From: Shewanella canadensis
Lineage (GTDB): Bacteria; Pseudomonadota; Gammaproteobacteria; Enterobacterales; Shewanellaceae
Assembly: GCF_003966225.1 (NCBI RefSeq)
Contig: NZ_RXNU01000007.1
Location: 186,001-250,000, forward strand
Direction: 5' to 3'
Length of the DNA stretch: 64,000 nt
The notes under the pieces were generated by a model that searched no databases, was not told where the DNA came from, and saw only the letters and a program-made list of their open reading frames with translations. Both the position numbers and the translations under genes were made by a program. Position 1 is the first letter of the stretch; each line of letters opens with the position of its first letter. Positions 17,470-26,836 of this stretch are shown one piece after another.

Positions 17470-18540
17470 TTGTCAGACTTCACAAGGAAGCTCAGCACTC
17501 GACACTTGGAGTTTCCTGCCCAGTTGCTCGTTGAGAAAGATGCGATAGCAAATACACCTCTGTTATCAAACTTACCACTTTCCCAAGGAGTACTGCTGGC
17601 CATAGATGATGGTGTGAAGACATTGGCTGAACAGGTCTTATCCCATTTATGGGCCAGTAAAAGCTGCACTACACATGTAATAGAAAAAGCTGACTTTACG
17701 AATGTATCTCAAATCGATGCCATTTGTGCAGAGCTACAAATCCAGACCGTCGTGGCCTTCGGCGGAGGAAAAGTTCTCGATGTATGCAAACGGTTAGCAA
17801 GCCTACGTCATATTGAACTCATTGTAATACCGACAGCACTTTCCAGCGATTGTGTCTCTTCCCCTATTGCCGTAATTTTTGATGAATCAGGAAAAAAGCT
17901 CAGCCTGCCTGCTGCAATTCCCAATGTCATCATCGTCGATACAAAGCTCTGCTCTCAAGCACCGATGCGCCTTACTCAAGCTGGTATTGGCGATCTTCTT
18001 TCAAACTATTGTGCATTACTTGATATGAACTATGCCAAAGACAGAGCCGATGTTGATGGGTTTTCCTATCTGCTCGCCAAATCTGCAGCAAATGAGATAG
18101 TCGGCATGCAGCACCTGTCACTCACAGATCAAGCTGTGATCACCCAACTCGCCGAAGGACTTATTTTGTCGGGGCTGGCGATGGGATTTTCGGGAGACTC
18201 TCGCCCCTGCTCCGGCGCAGAACATTTGATTAGCCATGCGCTAGATTACCTCAACCTTGGGGATGGTTTACATGGTGAACAAGTAGCACTGGGAATGAAG
18301 TATTGCCACCATATAAGAGTACTCCTTAATTTACCGGCTCTAAATCCTTCAGTACTAGAATGTATAGATGGCTTCAATATTCGTAGCACCCCCGACTCCT
18401 TAAATATTAGCAAAGATGAATTTTTTGAAGCTTTAGCTATCAGCCCTGAAATGCGCAAAGGTCGTATGACATTTTTAGAGAAGCTAAGCTCAATACCTAA
18501 GGCCCAACTAGAAAAAGCATATATAAATGCATTTGAATAA
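17470..18540 (+). CDS. Glycerol-1-phosphate dehydrogenase-like protein (AraM/EgsA family)
   Basis: 356 residues. Uses a TTG start, supported by a strong AAGGAGG site 7 nt upstream and by abutting the previous stop. NAD-binding GGGKVLDVCKRLA, IPTALSSDCVSSPIAV, and the metal-ligand regions AGIGDLLSNY, CSGAEHLISHALD and LHGEQVALGM match the iron-ADH-fold G1P dehydrogenase family. Family members reduce dihydroxyacetone phosphate to sn-glycerol 1-phosphate, the archaeal-type enantiomer, known in a few bacteria as AraM. Coupled to a cytidylyltransferase, it could provide precursor for a CDP-linked glycerol phosphate. A related polyol-phosphate product is possible. Confidence 0.85.
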   Translation: MSDFTRKLSTRHLEFPAQLLVEKDAIANTPLLSNLPLSQGVLLAIDDGVKTLAEQVLSHLWASKSCTTHVIEKADFTNVSQIDAICAELQIQTVVAFGGGKVLDVCKRLASLRHIELIVIPTALSSDCVSSPIAVIFDESGKKLSLPAAIPNVIIVDTKLCSQAPMRLTQAGIGDLLSNYCALLDMNYAKDRADVDGFSYLLAKSAANEIVGMQHLSLTDQAVITQLAEGLILSGLAMGFSGDSRPCSGAEHLISHALDYLNLGDGLHGEQVALGMKYCHHIRVLLNLPALNPSVLECIDGFNIRSTPDSLNISKDEFFEALAISPEMRKGRMTFLEKLSSIPKAQLEKAYINAFE

Positions 18541-18648
18541 TGAACTTCAAAAGAAGCAAACCCGGCAATAACAATAGATGGGAGTTTTCAGTAAACTCAA
18601 AGCCATGTATCCTTTAGGCTAACTCTGTAACAGCATGGCAAATTGTCA

Positions 18649-19791
18649 ATGTCACTCATTTCAAGCTCACAACTAAACAGCGCAAAGCGATTACTCTTTA
18701 TCTCTCCCCTGGCTTTGGGTGATTTCCTCTATATCAAAACTTTTCTAGCCGCATTTAAAGCTCAGCAGCCCCACATAGAAGTTGATATTTGGCTTGACGA
18801 TAACCGAAATAATAAAGATGCATGGCGTCTGTCTCGCAGCCAAATTATGCAACAATGGATCACAGCCGAACCAGCTTTCACTCGATGTTATGGATGCTGT
18901 GACTCTAATGACAGTTTACAAGCGCAAATTACCCAAGCTAAAGCCTTAGATTATGATCTGATTATTACCCACTCGGGGAGTAAGAGTGAGCAGTTCTCTG
19001 ATATTGCAAGGCAAATATCACCAAATGGATTTATTGTCTCCAGCATCGGCAAATCAAAATTGATGGGACTGTTTGACGCTTATTTTTTTCGAGGTAGTGA
19101 TAAGGTTTTTAAACTGGATACAGACCGACTCCCTGCAAATGACCACATTACTGACCGATATTACCAACTGCTTAATAGCATTACGGGATTGACATTAGAC
19201 AAGGCCGACTTTATGCCATCTTTAGCAATCCCTGATGAAATAAAGATGATTACTCAGAACTGGTTAAAAGCAAAATTTTCCGTTCCTGAACGTCAAGGGA
19301 GAGTCGTTTTCCTCAATCATCTATCCACGAATAGTAAACGAGATTGGCAACAGCAGCAGTTATTCCAACTAATCGAAAAAATTGGGCAAAATACACCAGA
19401 TATACGTTTTATCATCAATGTAACGGGTGAAAATCTGAACGAAATGGAAAAGTCCGTACTCGAATCGTCATCATTATCACCATTTCAAGTAGCTGTTTTT
19501 ACCGTTAATGAACATTTCTTTGAGTTGCCCTCCATCATTGCTCAATCTGATGTTGTCATCACTGTCGAAACCGCGATCATGCACTTTGCCACGGCAAGCC
19601 AGCGGCCACTCATCGCTATGATGCGCCAAAAGAAACCTTACTGGGCACCACCAATCAATGACCGCACTCAAGTACTCTATGCTACCCAAGGCAAGGGCCA
19701 TGTAAGCGATATCTGTGTCGGTGAAGTAGAGCGGACTTATAAAAAAATGCTAAACAGCATAGAAAACACTGACTCTGTTTCCATAAAATAG
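18649..19791 (+). CDS. Glycosyltransferase family 9-like protein
   Basis: About 380 residues from ATG 18649; a TTG at 18643 is possible. The start RLLFISPLALGDFLYIKTFLAAFKAQQP resembles the N-terminal loop of heptosyltransferase-like GT9 enzymes. The C-terminal VVITVETAIMHFATASQRPLIAMM corresponds to the donor-binding D-T-G-x-x-H-x-A region, here with the first residues changed to V-E-T-A. These enzymes add heptose or other sugars to the lipopolysaccharide inner core. Divergence from typical WaaC/WaaF suggests another donor. It follows the dehydrogenase gene after about 100 bp. Confidence 0.8.
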   Translation: MSLISSSQLNSAKRLLFISPLALGDFLYIKTFLAAFKAQQPHIEVDIWLDDNRNNKDAWRLSRSQIMQQWITAEPAFTRCYGCCDSNDSLQAQITQAKALDYDLIITHSGSKSEQFSDIARQISPNGFIVSSIGKSKLMGLFDAYFFRGSDKVFKLDTDRLPANDHITDRYYQLLNSITGLTLDKADFMPSLAIPDEIKMITQNWLKAKFSVPERQGRVVFLNHLSTNSKRDWQQQQLFQLIEKIGQNTPDIRFIINVTGENLNEMEKSVLESSSLSPFQVAVFTVNEHFFELPSIIAQSDVVITVETAIMHFATASQRPLIAMMRQKKPYWAPPINDRTQVLYATQGKGHVSDICVGEVERTYKKMLNSIENTDSVSIK

Positions 19792-19818
19792 TTTCACCAT
19801 TTAAGACAAGGTTTCAAA

Positions 19819-20664
19819 ATGAAAAGAGCCATATTCACCCTTGCCATAGGTGATAACCCTATGTACAAGGCCGCATTGAATAGCTTTCAAATATATGCTG
19901 ATAGGGTCGGTGCCGACTTAATCGTGTCTGAAGAGCTTCACTACAAGATCGATATCAGCAAACCTAAATATGATGCGAATCCTGCTTGGTCAGAAAAATT
20001 GTATATCGGGGAGCTCCTGAAAAAGTATGATCGAGTACTCTATCTGGATGCCGATTTTATTATTACCCCATCGGCAAGGGATATCTTCGAGGTGTACCCA
20101 GATCAAGACACGGTTTATATGTTCAATGAAGGACTCTACCGTGACCGAACGCCAGTGATCAATGAGATATGCCGGCAACTTGAGCCTGTTGAAGACTGGC
20201 AGCGCAGAGATGGTAAACTTACCTATTTCAACATGGGGATGTTATTAGTATCTAAACCATCCCCTCTGTTCAACTTAATGAAGCTCAGTGATCTGCAGTC
20301 TTTATGTAACTCGATCAAGTTCTATGAGCAGACATACACCAACTACATCATTCAGAAACACAAAATAAAGTATGTTGAAGCAGATCCCTATTTTAATCGC
20401 ATGGATCTACTAGGCATCACAGATTATCAAAAGGCTGATTTCATCCATTATGCAGGACGTGGTTTCAGCCCAAAGTCCAGACAACGTGAAATCCAGTACA
20501 TCGCCGATTACTGTCGAATATTTGCCAACATCGTAGATTCGAAAGAACTGGAGTCGCTTAAGTGTTCAGTTTGGAGTTTATATCTGACTAAACTTAAGAA
20601 AAAATACAAATTACCTAAGCCACTGCTCAACTGGTACTTCTCTAAATTTTCTTCTAAGCCATAG
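19819..20664 (+). CDS. GT-A-fold glycosyltransferase (GT8-like)
   Basis: 281 residues beginning RAIFTLAIGDNPMYKAALNSF, with the metal- and nucleotide-sugar-binding DxD motif in RVLYLDADFIITPS and NMGMLLVSKPSPLF downstream. The pattern fits GT-A enzymes of the glycogenin/LgtC type; donor and acceptor are unknown. Its C-terminus has a Lys-rich amphipathic segment (LYLTKLKKKYKLPKP), often used for membrane association. A damaged copy lies 300 bp downstream, so this gene was once duplicated or has undergone allele exchange. Confidence 0.82.
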   Translation: MKRAIFTLAIGDNPMYKAALNSFQIYADRVGADLIVSEELHYKIDISKPKYDANPAWSEKLYIGELLKKYDRVLYLDADFIITPSARDIFEVYPDQDTVYMFNEGLYRDRTPVINEICRQLEPVEDWQRRDGKLTYFNMGMLLVSKPSPLFNLMKLSDLQSLCNSIKFYEQTYTNYIIQKHKIKYVEADPYFNRMDLLGITDYQKADFIHYAGRGFSPKSRQREIQYIADYCRIFANIVDSKELESLKCSVWSLYLTKLKKKYKLPKPLLNWYFSKFSSKP

Positions 20665-20705
20665 GGGAGAGTGGTAATTTAAATCCGTAACAATAAATAA
20701 TACTT

Positions 20706-20737
20706 CAGATACCGTAATTTAATTTTTACGGTATCTG
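20706..20737 (+). terminator. Strong hairpin after the glycosyltransferase
   Basis: A perfect 12-bp stem CAGATACCGTAA (20706-20717) / TTACGGTATCTG (20726-20737) with an AT loop. The T run is weak (TCATC), so it may be a terminator without tail or a processing signal. Confidence 0.55.
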
Positions 20738-20885
20738 TCATCAAAGCCTCATATAAAGAGCAACAATCAACTCTTCATTTTGGGAAAGGGTGGCAATTTA
20801 AACGCATTTAACAACATGCTTATCTCGTAAATAACTCGCAACCAGATGCGCTTAAGTGGTCGGCGTTGAACATAACCCTTATGCA

Positions 20886-20960
20886 GGCCAGCCTATCGAT
20901 TTCACTCTCAAAGCCTGCGGGGTCAGACACAGAAGGCGTGACAATGAAACAACGCAACTC
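20886..20960 (-). pseudogene. Fragment of a second GT25 glycosyltransferase (C-terminal part)
   Basis: Read on the minus strand, this stretch encodes ELRCFIVTPSVSDPAG then FESEIDRLA. It parallels SLRCFVVSPFPVLNHD then FESEINQFS near the end of the intact GT25 gene at 21228-21971. Only about 25 residues of similarity remain, with no upstream partner, so it is a relic. It abuts the plus-strand relic starting near 20965. Confidence 0.65.
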
Positions 20961-21211
20961 TCGCTCAAACCGAATCATTTTTACACTTGCCATTGGTGAT
21001 AACCCTATGCATAAAGCTGCGGTAGCAAGCTTTAAAGAGTATGGGAAAAGAGTTGATGCCGACATAATAGTCACTCCCTGGGCGAGAGATAAAGTACATC
21101 ATTGACTACTGCGATATCTATAAAGATGTATTAACTGAAAAAACTAAAGATTCAATCAGGGCATGGGTGAAAATAGTGCTTTCAGGAAGTAAGAGATGGC
21201 TGAGAAAATAA
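20944..21211 (+). pseudogene. Internally deleted, frameshifted copy of the GT8-like gene
   Basis: The first part encodes RIIFTLAIGDNPMHKAAVAS then FKEYGKRVDADIIVTP, a close copy of the start of the gene at 19819. At about 21080 the reading frame changes, and the other frame gives REIKYIIDYCDIYKDVL ending at a stop at 21211. That is a copy of the C-terminal region (REIQYIADYCRIFANIV) of the same gene. Roughly 190 middle codons, including the DxD motif, are missing. The ATG at 20944 lies in the neighbouring GT25 relic and is probably accidental. Confidence 0.85.
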
Positions 21212-21227
21212 ATTAGCTCAAGTATAA

Positions 21228-21971
21228 TTAACGAGGAAGTTTGGGTAGCCTAAAGTAGTTCAACACCAGCAAGACTTCAAACTTCACTTTCTGCCAGATA
21301 CGCCTGATAGGACGTTTTTTTACATCACGACGATCGGAAAATTGATTAATTTCACTTTCAAAATCATGGTTAAGTACAGGGAATGGGCTGACCACAAAAC
21401 AACGCAGCGACGTTTCATACCAGTGCTGAATATCAATATCGACGGGACGTGAAATTGGAAAGGCACTCGATAGCAACTTCTCTGCCCCACGAAAAGAGAT
21501 AAACTGTCCCGTCGTTGTCGAGTTTAGTTTAAGCGCTCTTTGTAAGAAGAGCCCCTCACCTAAGTCTACACTACTAATAACGGGCTTAACCTTACTCCCA
21601 TGAGACAATCTGATGTAATCCCACTCATGGCATGACGCCGCTAGCTTTTCAATATATAACGGTAGTTCATCGGTAAGAATAGCGTCATCTTCCAGTACCA
21701 GAGCATAATCCAACTCATCTTCAATGATTTTTGTCCAGCACTCAGCATGACTCAAATAACACCCTATCTCGCCATCGTTCAAAGCTTTATCGTATTTTCT
21801 TAGGTTATCTCTTAAGTTGTAAACCTTTGCTTTCTCCTCCTTCCCTAGATCGCTTCCTAATACGGCTGACACTCGCTGAAATCTCAACTCTAGATGGTCG
21901 CACGACTTCTGAATACTTGCCAGTCGATCTAAACTAGTATCCAGGTTAATCACAAAGATTTTAAATTTCAT
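21228..21971 (-). CDS. Glycosyltransferase family 25 (LPS biosynthesis)
   Basis: 247 residues from ATG 21971 (MKFKIFVINLDTSLDRLASI), the usual GT25 N-terminus; a start at 22007 would add an atypical leader. GT25 signatures are present: GEIGCYLSHAECW, ALVLEDDAILTDELP, and the C-terminal VDIDIQHWY. The family includes LgtB/LgtF-like galactosyl- and glucosyltransferases decorating the lipopolysaccharide outer core. A fragment of a related gene lies just downstream. Donor sugar unknown. Confidence 0.88.
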   Translation of the reverse strand: MKFKIFVINLDTSLDRLASIQKSCDHLELRFQRVSAVLGSDLGKEEKAKVYNLRDNLRKYDKALNDGEIGCYLSHAECWTKIIEDELDYALVLEDDAILTDELPLYIEKLAASCHEWDYIRLSHGSKVKPVISSVDLGEGLFLQRALKLNSTTTGQFISFRGAEKLLSSAFPISRPVDIDIQHWYETSLRCFVVSPFPVLNHDFESEINQFSDRRDVKKRPIRRIWQKVKFEVLLVLNYFRLPKLPR

Positions 21972-22151
21972 TCTAAAAGCCAACTTAAGTCCATAAAGGG
22001 TGAGCATACTAGCACAAGAAAAGGCATTTTTTCAGGCTGTGAGAAAGCCAATAGAACCCCTTGGGTTAGAATTTTTTAAACTGGATTTTAGCCGTTCCCT
22101 TTTTGATGTATAATTGTTGCATTGCTCACTCAGATATTTACCACATTACCA

Positions 22152-22961
22152 ATGACAATACCGATAAGCGTCTTCTTTGTAACTAAAAACGAAGAGGAAC
22201 ACATAGGAAAAGCACTTTCGAGCGTTGCTTGCATGGATGAAATTATTGTCGTCGACTCAGGTAGCACAGATAAAACAGTAGAGATAGCCGAACGCTTCGG
22301 AGCAAAGGTATACTCCCATGCTTGGATGGGCTACGCCAAGCAGAAGCAATACGCCCTATCCCTGTGCAGCAATGACTGGGTTCTAAATTTAGATGGCGAT
22401 GAAGTAATCAATGAACGTTTAATCAAATCCTTACAAGCCATCATTGATCAGAACACCGCTGACAGTGTCCGCTTTTGGCGTAATGATATTTTCATCGGAA
22501 AGCCACTCTCTGCCTGGAGTAAAAAGCCTAATAATCACCGTTTTTTTAAACGTGACAAGGCTCATTTCGATGAATCTAAAATGGTTCATGAGAGTGCGAC
22601 AGTTAAAGGCATCGAAACCTTTATTAATGAAACATTTGACCACTACGGCTACGGCTCTATCGAAGCCATAACATCAAAAAATAATAAATATTCCAGTTTA
22701 AAAGCCGATGAGAAGCTGAATAGAGACAAGCAATTTTCCTACATCAAGCTTATTACCATTTTTCCACTCATTTTTCTGAAGGAATATTTCATTCAACGCA
22801 AGATGTTCTCAGGCATGAGAGGCTTTATCTTAGCTATTATGGATGCTTATTACTCATTTATTAAAGAAGCCAAGTTATATGAGCACCATCAGCACCAAGC
22901 TCAAAGCCAGTCCAATGCTGAACCAAATACTGCACAAAAATCGGCTAAGCAGCCCAAATAG
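22152..22961 (+). CDS. Glycosyltransferase family 2, LPS core (WaaE/KdtX-like)
   Basis: About 269 residues from ATG 22152. A TTG at 22122 would be almost leaderless behind a TATAAT at 22109-22114, so the ATG is preferred. GT-A motifs: SVFFVTKNEEEHIGKALSS, IIVVDSGSTDKT, LNLDGDEVIN. The mid-region VHESATVKG and FDHYGY are shared with lipopolysaccharide core beta-1,4-glucosyltransferases. The C-terminal tail is Gln/His-rich (EHHQHQAQSQSNAE), probably disordered. Confidence 0.85.
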   Translation: MTIPISVFFVTKNEEEHIGKALSSVACMDEIIVVDSGSTDKTVEIAERFGAKVYSHAWMGYAKQKQYALSLCSNDWVLNLDGDEVINERLIKSLQAIIDQNTADSVRFWRNDIFIGKPLSAWSKKPNNHRFFKRDKAHFDESKMVHESATVKGIETFINETFDHYGYGSIEAITSKNNKYSSLKADEKLNRDKQFSYIKLITIFPLIFLKEYFIQRKMFSGMRGFILAIMDAYYSFIKEAKLYEHHQHQAQSQSNAEPNTAQKSAKQPK

Positions 22962-22999
22962 CTTACAGGATTAAAGGCCATCACCGCTCTGTAAAGGGA

Positions 23000-24034
23000 T
23001 CAAATGTTAGATCTGCTATCGAACATTGCAGTGACTGTCTCGACGGAAATAAGCTCCATCAAGTGCTCTCCTTTAGCTCTTTTACCCCAAGGGTTCTCGC
23101 CTTCAGTCTGACTCTTTATTACTTCATCGTAGACACTAACCACTGAGTCTAAGCAGGTATAGGGTCCGGTTCTTCCCGGATTAGAGTGCGCATAAAGCCC
23201 AATCACAGGCGTTCCCTGAGTCACCGCCATATGGGTCGGGCCGGTATCGGGAGCCAAAACGATGGTAGCCTGCTTAAGTACAGCCAACAGCTGGGTGAGT
23301 GAGGTCTTGCCCACCATATTCTCCAGCGCTTGAGCGCAAGCCGTTTGAATATCTTCGGCTAAGGCTCTCTCCGATGCGGTGGGTCCGCCACAGAGTACGA
23401 CCCTATAGCCCTTAGATATGGCGTGCTGCGCCACCGCGGCATAACGCTCGGGTAACCAGTTACGTTCTGCCTTACTGGCCGCAGCGCAGATAACTAAGGT
23501 TTTATCGCCATCTGGGATCATCTTCTGGGCAAACTCGGTATCGGCTGGCGGAACCGGAATATCCCACTTGGGGGAGAGGTCTGTCACACCAAGCGCTTTT
23601 GCGAAGCCCATAAAGCCTTCGAGTACATGTGGCGTATCTTGCGGCTCAATCTTGTGGTTTGTCACCAACCACTGCCCCTCTTTAGCTCTGAAACGATCGA
23701 AACCGACTCGAACCTTGGCAGATATGGCCAATGAAGCGAGTGTAGCTCTCAGTGCCACTTGCATATGCAGCAGCACATCGAACCTCTGCCCCGCTAATGC
23801 TTTCCTTAAATTGAAATAACTGCGCCAACCCTGTGACTTGTCAAAAATAACAAACTCAATCCCCTCAAGATGCTTAAGCAATTGATACTCAACCTTGCCT
23901 ATCACCCAGGTTATCTTAAGTTGCGGGTATTTTCTCTGTATCGCCTGCACCATAGCCACAGCATGGCATACATCGCCTATGGCGGATAAACGCAACAGAC
24001 ATAGGGAGTTAATCTTATTAAGTTTTAAGCTCAT
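23000..24034 (-). CDS. ADP-heptose:LPS heptosyltransferase-like, glycosyltransferase family 9
   Basis: 344 residues. N-terminal LCLLRLSAIGDVCHAVAMVQAIQRKYP and C-terminal TIVLAPDTGPTHMAVTQGTPVIGLYAHSNPGRTGPY are hallmark GT9 motifs, including the D-T-G-P-x-H donor loop. It probably adds heptose or a related sugar to the Kdo region of lipid A core; WaaC, WaaF and WaaQ cannot be separated by eye. It lies convergent to the preceding GT2 gene and divergent from rfbC. Confidence 0.9.
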   Translation of the reverse strand: MSLKLNKINSLCLLRLSAIGDVCHAVAMVQAIQRKYPQLKITWVIGKVEYQLLKHLEGIEFVIFDKSQGWRSYFNLRKALAGQRFDVLLHMQVALRATLASLAISAKVRVGFDRFRAKEGQWLVTNHKIEPQDTPHVLEGFMGFAKALGVTDLSPKWDIPVPPADTEFAQKMIPDGDKTLVICAAASKAERNWLPERYAAVAQHAISKGYRVVLCGGPTASERALAEDIQTACAQALENMVGKTSLTQLLAVLKQATIVLAPDTGPTHMAVTQGTPVIGLYAHSNPGRTGPYTCLDSVVSVYDEVIKSQTEGENPWGKRAKGEHLMELISVETVTAMFDSRSNI

Positions 24035-24214
24035 AGTGCTCGGGAGTTGATGGATAGAACCAGCAAAGTTTAATGTAGAACCCGTTCCGGTTCCAAGCTT
24101 TAACTGACAATTCTTAACATCAGGCTCACTAAGCTAATAAACCGAACCGCTCAGGCCCCGAGAAGGTGTTATTATTGAAGGTAATTTCCCAATGCTTGCG
24201 TTAACAGGCCCGAG

Positions 24215-24787
24215 ATGAAAGTCATCGACACCCCCATTGCAGATCTCAAGATCATCGAACCCAAGCTGTTTGGCGATGAGAGAGGTTTCTTCTTCGAATC
24301 ATTTCGGGACTCCTGGTTCAGGGAGCATGTCAGCGATGTTCATTTTGTTCAGGAAAACCACAGTCGATCCAAGCGAGGGATACTGAGGGGGCTGCACTAT
24401 CAATCCAGTCAGACTCAGGGAAAACTGGTGCGTGTCATCTCCGGAGAGGTATTCGATGTGGCCGTTGACCTGCGCAGAGAGAGTCCCACATACGGACAGT
24501 GGTTCGGTACCTACCTTTGTGAAGAAAACAGACGCCAACTCTGGATCCCGGCAGGGTTTGCCCACGGCTTCTATGTCATCTCAGAATCGGCAGACTGTAT
24601 CTATAAATGTACCGATTATTACGCGCCGGAGTTCGAGAAAACCATCATCTGGAACGATAGTGAGTTATCGATAGATTGGCCGAAATCCAAAGTCAGCAGT
24701 TCTAAGGCCGACGTCATAGCACCACCCATACTGTCGGAGAAAGATAGAGCAGGCTTAGCGTTTAACAGCCAAGAGCACTGGCTATGA
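24215..24787 (+). CDS. rfbC: dTDP-4-dehydrorhamnose 3,5-epimerase
   Basis: 190 residues of cupin fold. Signatures: [63 protein letters not shown]. The catalytic His is in GLHYQ and the Tyr in [14 protein letters not shown]. It is the third step of dTDP-L-rhamnose synthesis. The stop overlaps the rfbB start by 4 bp. The order here is rfbC-rfbB-rfbD; the thymidylyltransferase rfbA is not in the window and must be elsewhere. Confidence 0.96.
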   Translation: MKVIDTPIADLKIIEPKLFGDERGFFFESFRDSWFREHVSDVHFVQENHSRSKRGILRGLHYQSSQTQGKLVRVISGEVFDVAVDLRRESPTYGQWFGTYLCEENRRQLWIPAGFAHGFYVISESADCIYKCTDYYAPEFEKTIIWNDSELSIDWPKSKVSSSKADVIAPPILSEKDRAGLAFNSQEHWL

Positions 24788-25863
24788 GTATCAGCAGAAA
24801 TGAAACCATTCTGGTAACTGGCGGCGCCGGGTTCATCGGTTCAGCCCTGATAAGATTTCTGATTAACGAGACATCTCACAGGGTTATCAATCTGGATAAA
24901 TTAACCTATGCGGGTAATCTGGAGTCTCTCTCATCGATAGAGAGTAACGAGCGCTACCATTTCATCCTTGGGGACATCTGCGACCGCCCCCTGGTCGATA
25001 ATGTTATTAAACAATATCGACCGGATATCATCATGCACCTCGCCGCCGAGAGTCATGTCGATCGCTCTATCGATGGGCCGGATGAGTTTATACAAACCAA
25101 TATTCTTGGAACTTATACCCTGCTCGAAGCGAGTCGGACTTATCTCACTGAACTTGAAGGCAGTAAGCAACAAGACTTCAGGTTTCACCATATCTCAACC
25201 GATGAGGTCTATGGCGATCTGGGTGAGACCGGACTCTTCACCGAACAGAGCCCATATAATCCAAGCTCGCCTTACTCGGCAAGTAAGGCCGCCTCGGACC
25301 ATCTGGTCAGGGCCTGGTGTCGTACATTCCAACTGCCCGTGGTGATAACTAACTGTTCAAATAACTACGGTCCCTACCAATTTCCTGAAAAGCTGATTCC
25401 TCTGATGATTCTTAACGCCTTGGAGGGGAAACCTCTACCGGTTTATGGCGATGGAAAACAGATCAGAGACTGGTTATATGTCGACGATCATGCCCGCGCC
25501 CTCTACAAGGTAGCGACTGATGGCAAGTCTGGCTCGACCTATAATATCGGCGGCTATAACGAAAAACAGAATATTGAAGTTATCACCACCATCTGTGATC
25601 AGCTAAATTGTCTGATTGAAAACAAACCCTCAGGCGTCGAGGACTTCAATCAACTGATCACTTATGTCAAAGACAGGCCGGGGCATGATCTTCGCTATGC
25701 CATCGATGCCACCAAGATCGATGAGGAGTTGGGCTGGAAGCCGGTGGAAACATTCGAGTCCGGCATAGTAAAAACCATCCTGTGGTATTTGGACAATCTG
25801 GAGTGGTGTCACCATATCCGGGATGGCAGCTATCGAAATGTTTCGGCTGATGATAAGAATTGA
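24784..25863 (+). CDS. rfbB: dTDP-glucose 4,6-dehydratase
   Basis: 359 residues, an extended short-chain dehydrogenase: NAD loop [41 protein letters not shown], catalytic [15 protein letters not shown] and [18 protein letters not shown]. It makes dTDP-4-keto-6-deoxyglucose. Overlap with rfbC and a 21-bp gap to rfbD show one operon. Confidence 0.97.
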   Translation: MSISRNETILVTGGAGFIGSALIRFLINETSHRVINLDKLTYAGNLESLSSIESNERYHFILGDICDRPLVDNVIKQYRPDIIMHLAAESHVDRSIDGPDEFIQTNILGTYTLLEASRTYLTELEGSKQQDFRFHHISTDEVYGDLGETGLFTEQSPYNPSSPYSASKAASDHLVRAWCRTFQLPVVITNCSNNYGPYQFPEKLIPLMILNALEGKPLPVYGDGKQIRDWLYVDDHARALYKVATDGKSGSTYNIGGYNEKQNIEVITTICDQLNCLIENKPSGVEDFNQLITYVKDRPGHDLRYAIDATKIDEELGWKPVETFESGIVKTILWYLDNLEWCHHIRDGSYRNVSADDKN

Positions 25864-25884
25864 ACGAATGAAACACCATAAAAC

Positions 25885-26766
25885 ATGGCAAACTCAAAGT
25901 TGAAGGCACTCATCTTAGGAAAAAGCGGTCAGCTGGCCCAGGCGCTTATTGCCAATAAACCCACTCATATCGAATGCGTCGCACTCGGGCATAGAGATAT
26001 TAACTTAGCCGTTATCGATGAGATAGAATCGGCTATCGCGACTCATAAAGCGGATCTCATCATCAATACGGCGGCCTATACCCAGGTTGATCTAGCCGAA
26101 TCAGAGCCTTCATTAGCATTCGAAATCAATGAGCTTGCGGTAAAAAATATTGCGGTGGCGGCGCGAAACAGAGATATACGTCTGATCCATCTCTCCACCG
26201 ACTATGTCTTTGATGGAAAACAGAGTACTCCCTACACCATCTCAGATAGCCCGCACCCTATCAATGTCTATGGCACCTCTAAGCTTGCCGGTGAAAAGAC
26301 ACTGCGGCAATGTATGCCAGTCGGGTCGACCATAGTACGAACCTCATCGGTGTACTCGCAGTACGGCAATAACTTCGTTAAAACCATGCTTAGACTGATG
26401 CGTGAAAAACCTGAGATAAAGGTGATATCGGATCAGATCAGCAGCCCGACCTCAGCCAAAGAGCTGGCCCTGTTTATATGGGTACTCACGGAGCAAGAGT
26501 CACTGTCTCCCCTCTATCACTGGTGCGATAGCGGCAAGACCTCCTGGTATCAATTTGCCGTCACGATTCAGCAGTTGGCTCTGAAATATGGCAAGTTGGA
26601 GACAGAGATCCCAATTATTCCCATCTCATCCCGAGAGTATGGGGCCGCGGCGATACGCCCGACATTCAGCCAACTGGATATCAGTCAATCTCAAGCCCTA
26701 CTTCAGGCTAAACTCTGGCAAGAGAATCTCGAATCACTCATCAAGCTCGCTAAATTTACGCGATAG
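25885..26766 (+). CDS. rfbD: dTDP-4-dehydrorhamnose reductase
   Basis: 293 residues. KALILGKSGQLAQALI is the NAD(P) loop, IINTAAYTQVDLAESEP and HLSTDYVFDGKQ follow, and the catalytic YGTSKLAGEK is intact. It performs the last step to dTDP-L-rhamnose. It starts 21 bp after rfbB. Rhamnose may be used in the O-antigen or core built by the surrounding transferases. Confidence 0.95.
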   Translation: MANSKLKALILGKSGQLAQALIANKPTHIECVALGHRDINLAVIDEIESAIATHKADLIINTAAYTQVDLAESEPSLAFEINELAVKNIAVAARNRDIRLIHLSTDYVFDGKQSTPYTISDSPHPINVYGTSKLAGEKTLRQCMPVGSTIVRTSSVYSQYGNNFVKTMLRLMREKPEIKVISDQISSPTSAKELALFIWVLTEQESLSPLYHWCDSGKTSWYQFAVTIQQLALKYGKLETEIPIIPISSREYGAAAIRPTFSQLDISQSQALLQAKLWQENLESLIKLAKFTR

Positions 26767-26836
26767 CCATAAGTTATTGTAGAATAGCGAACATCAGAAC
26801 CGGCTTTCACTCTTATAAGCGACGATCCGAATCAAT

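Noticed and set aside
20820..21074. Minus-strand 84-codon open frame as a gene
   Set aside because: Only the segment 20886-20960 resembles GT25; the rest is antisense to the GT8-like relic.
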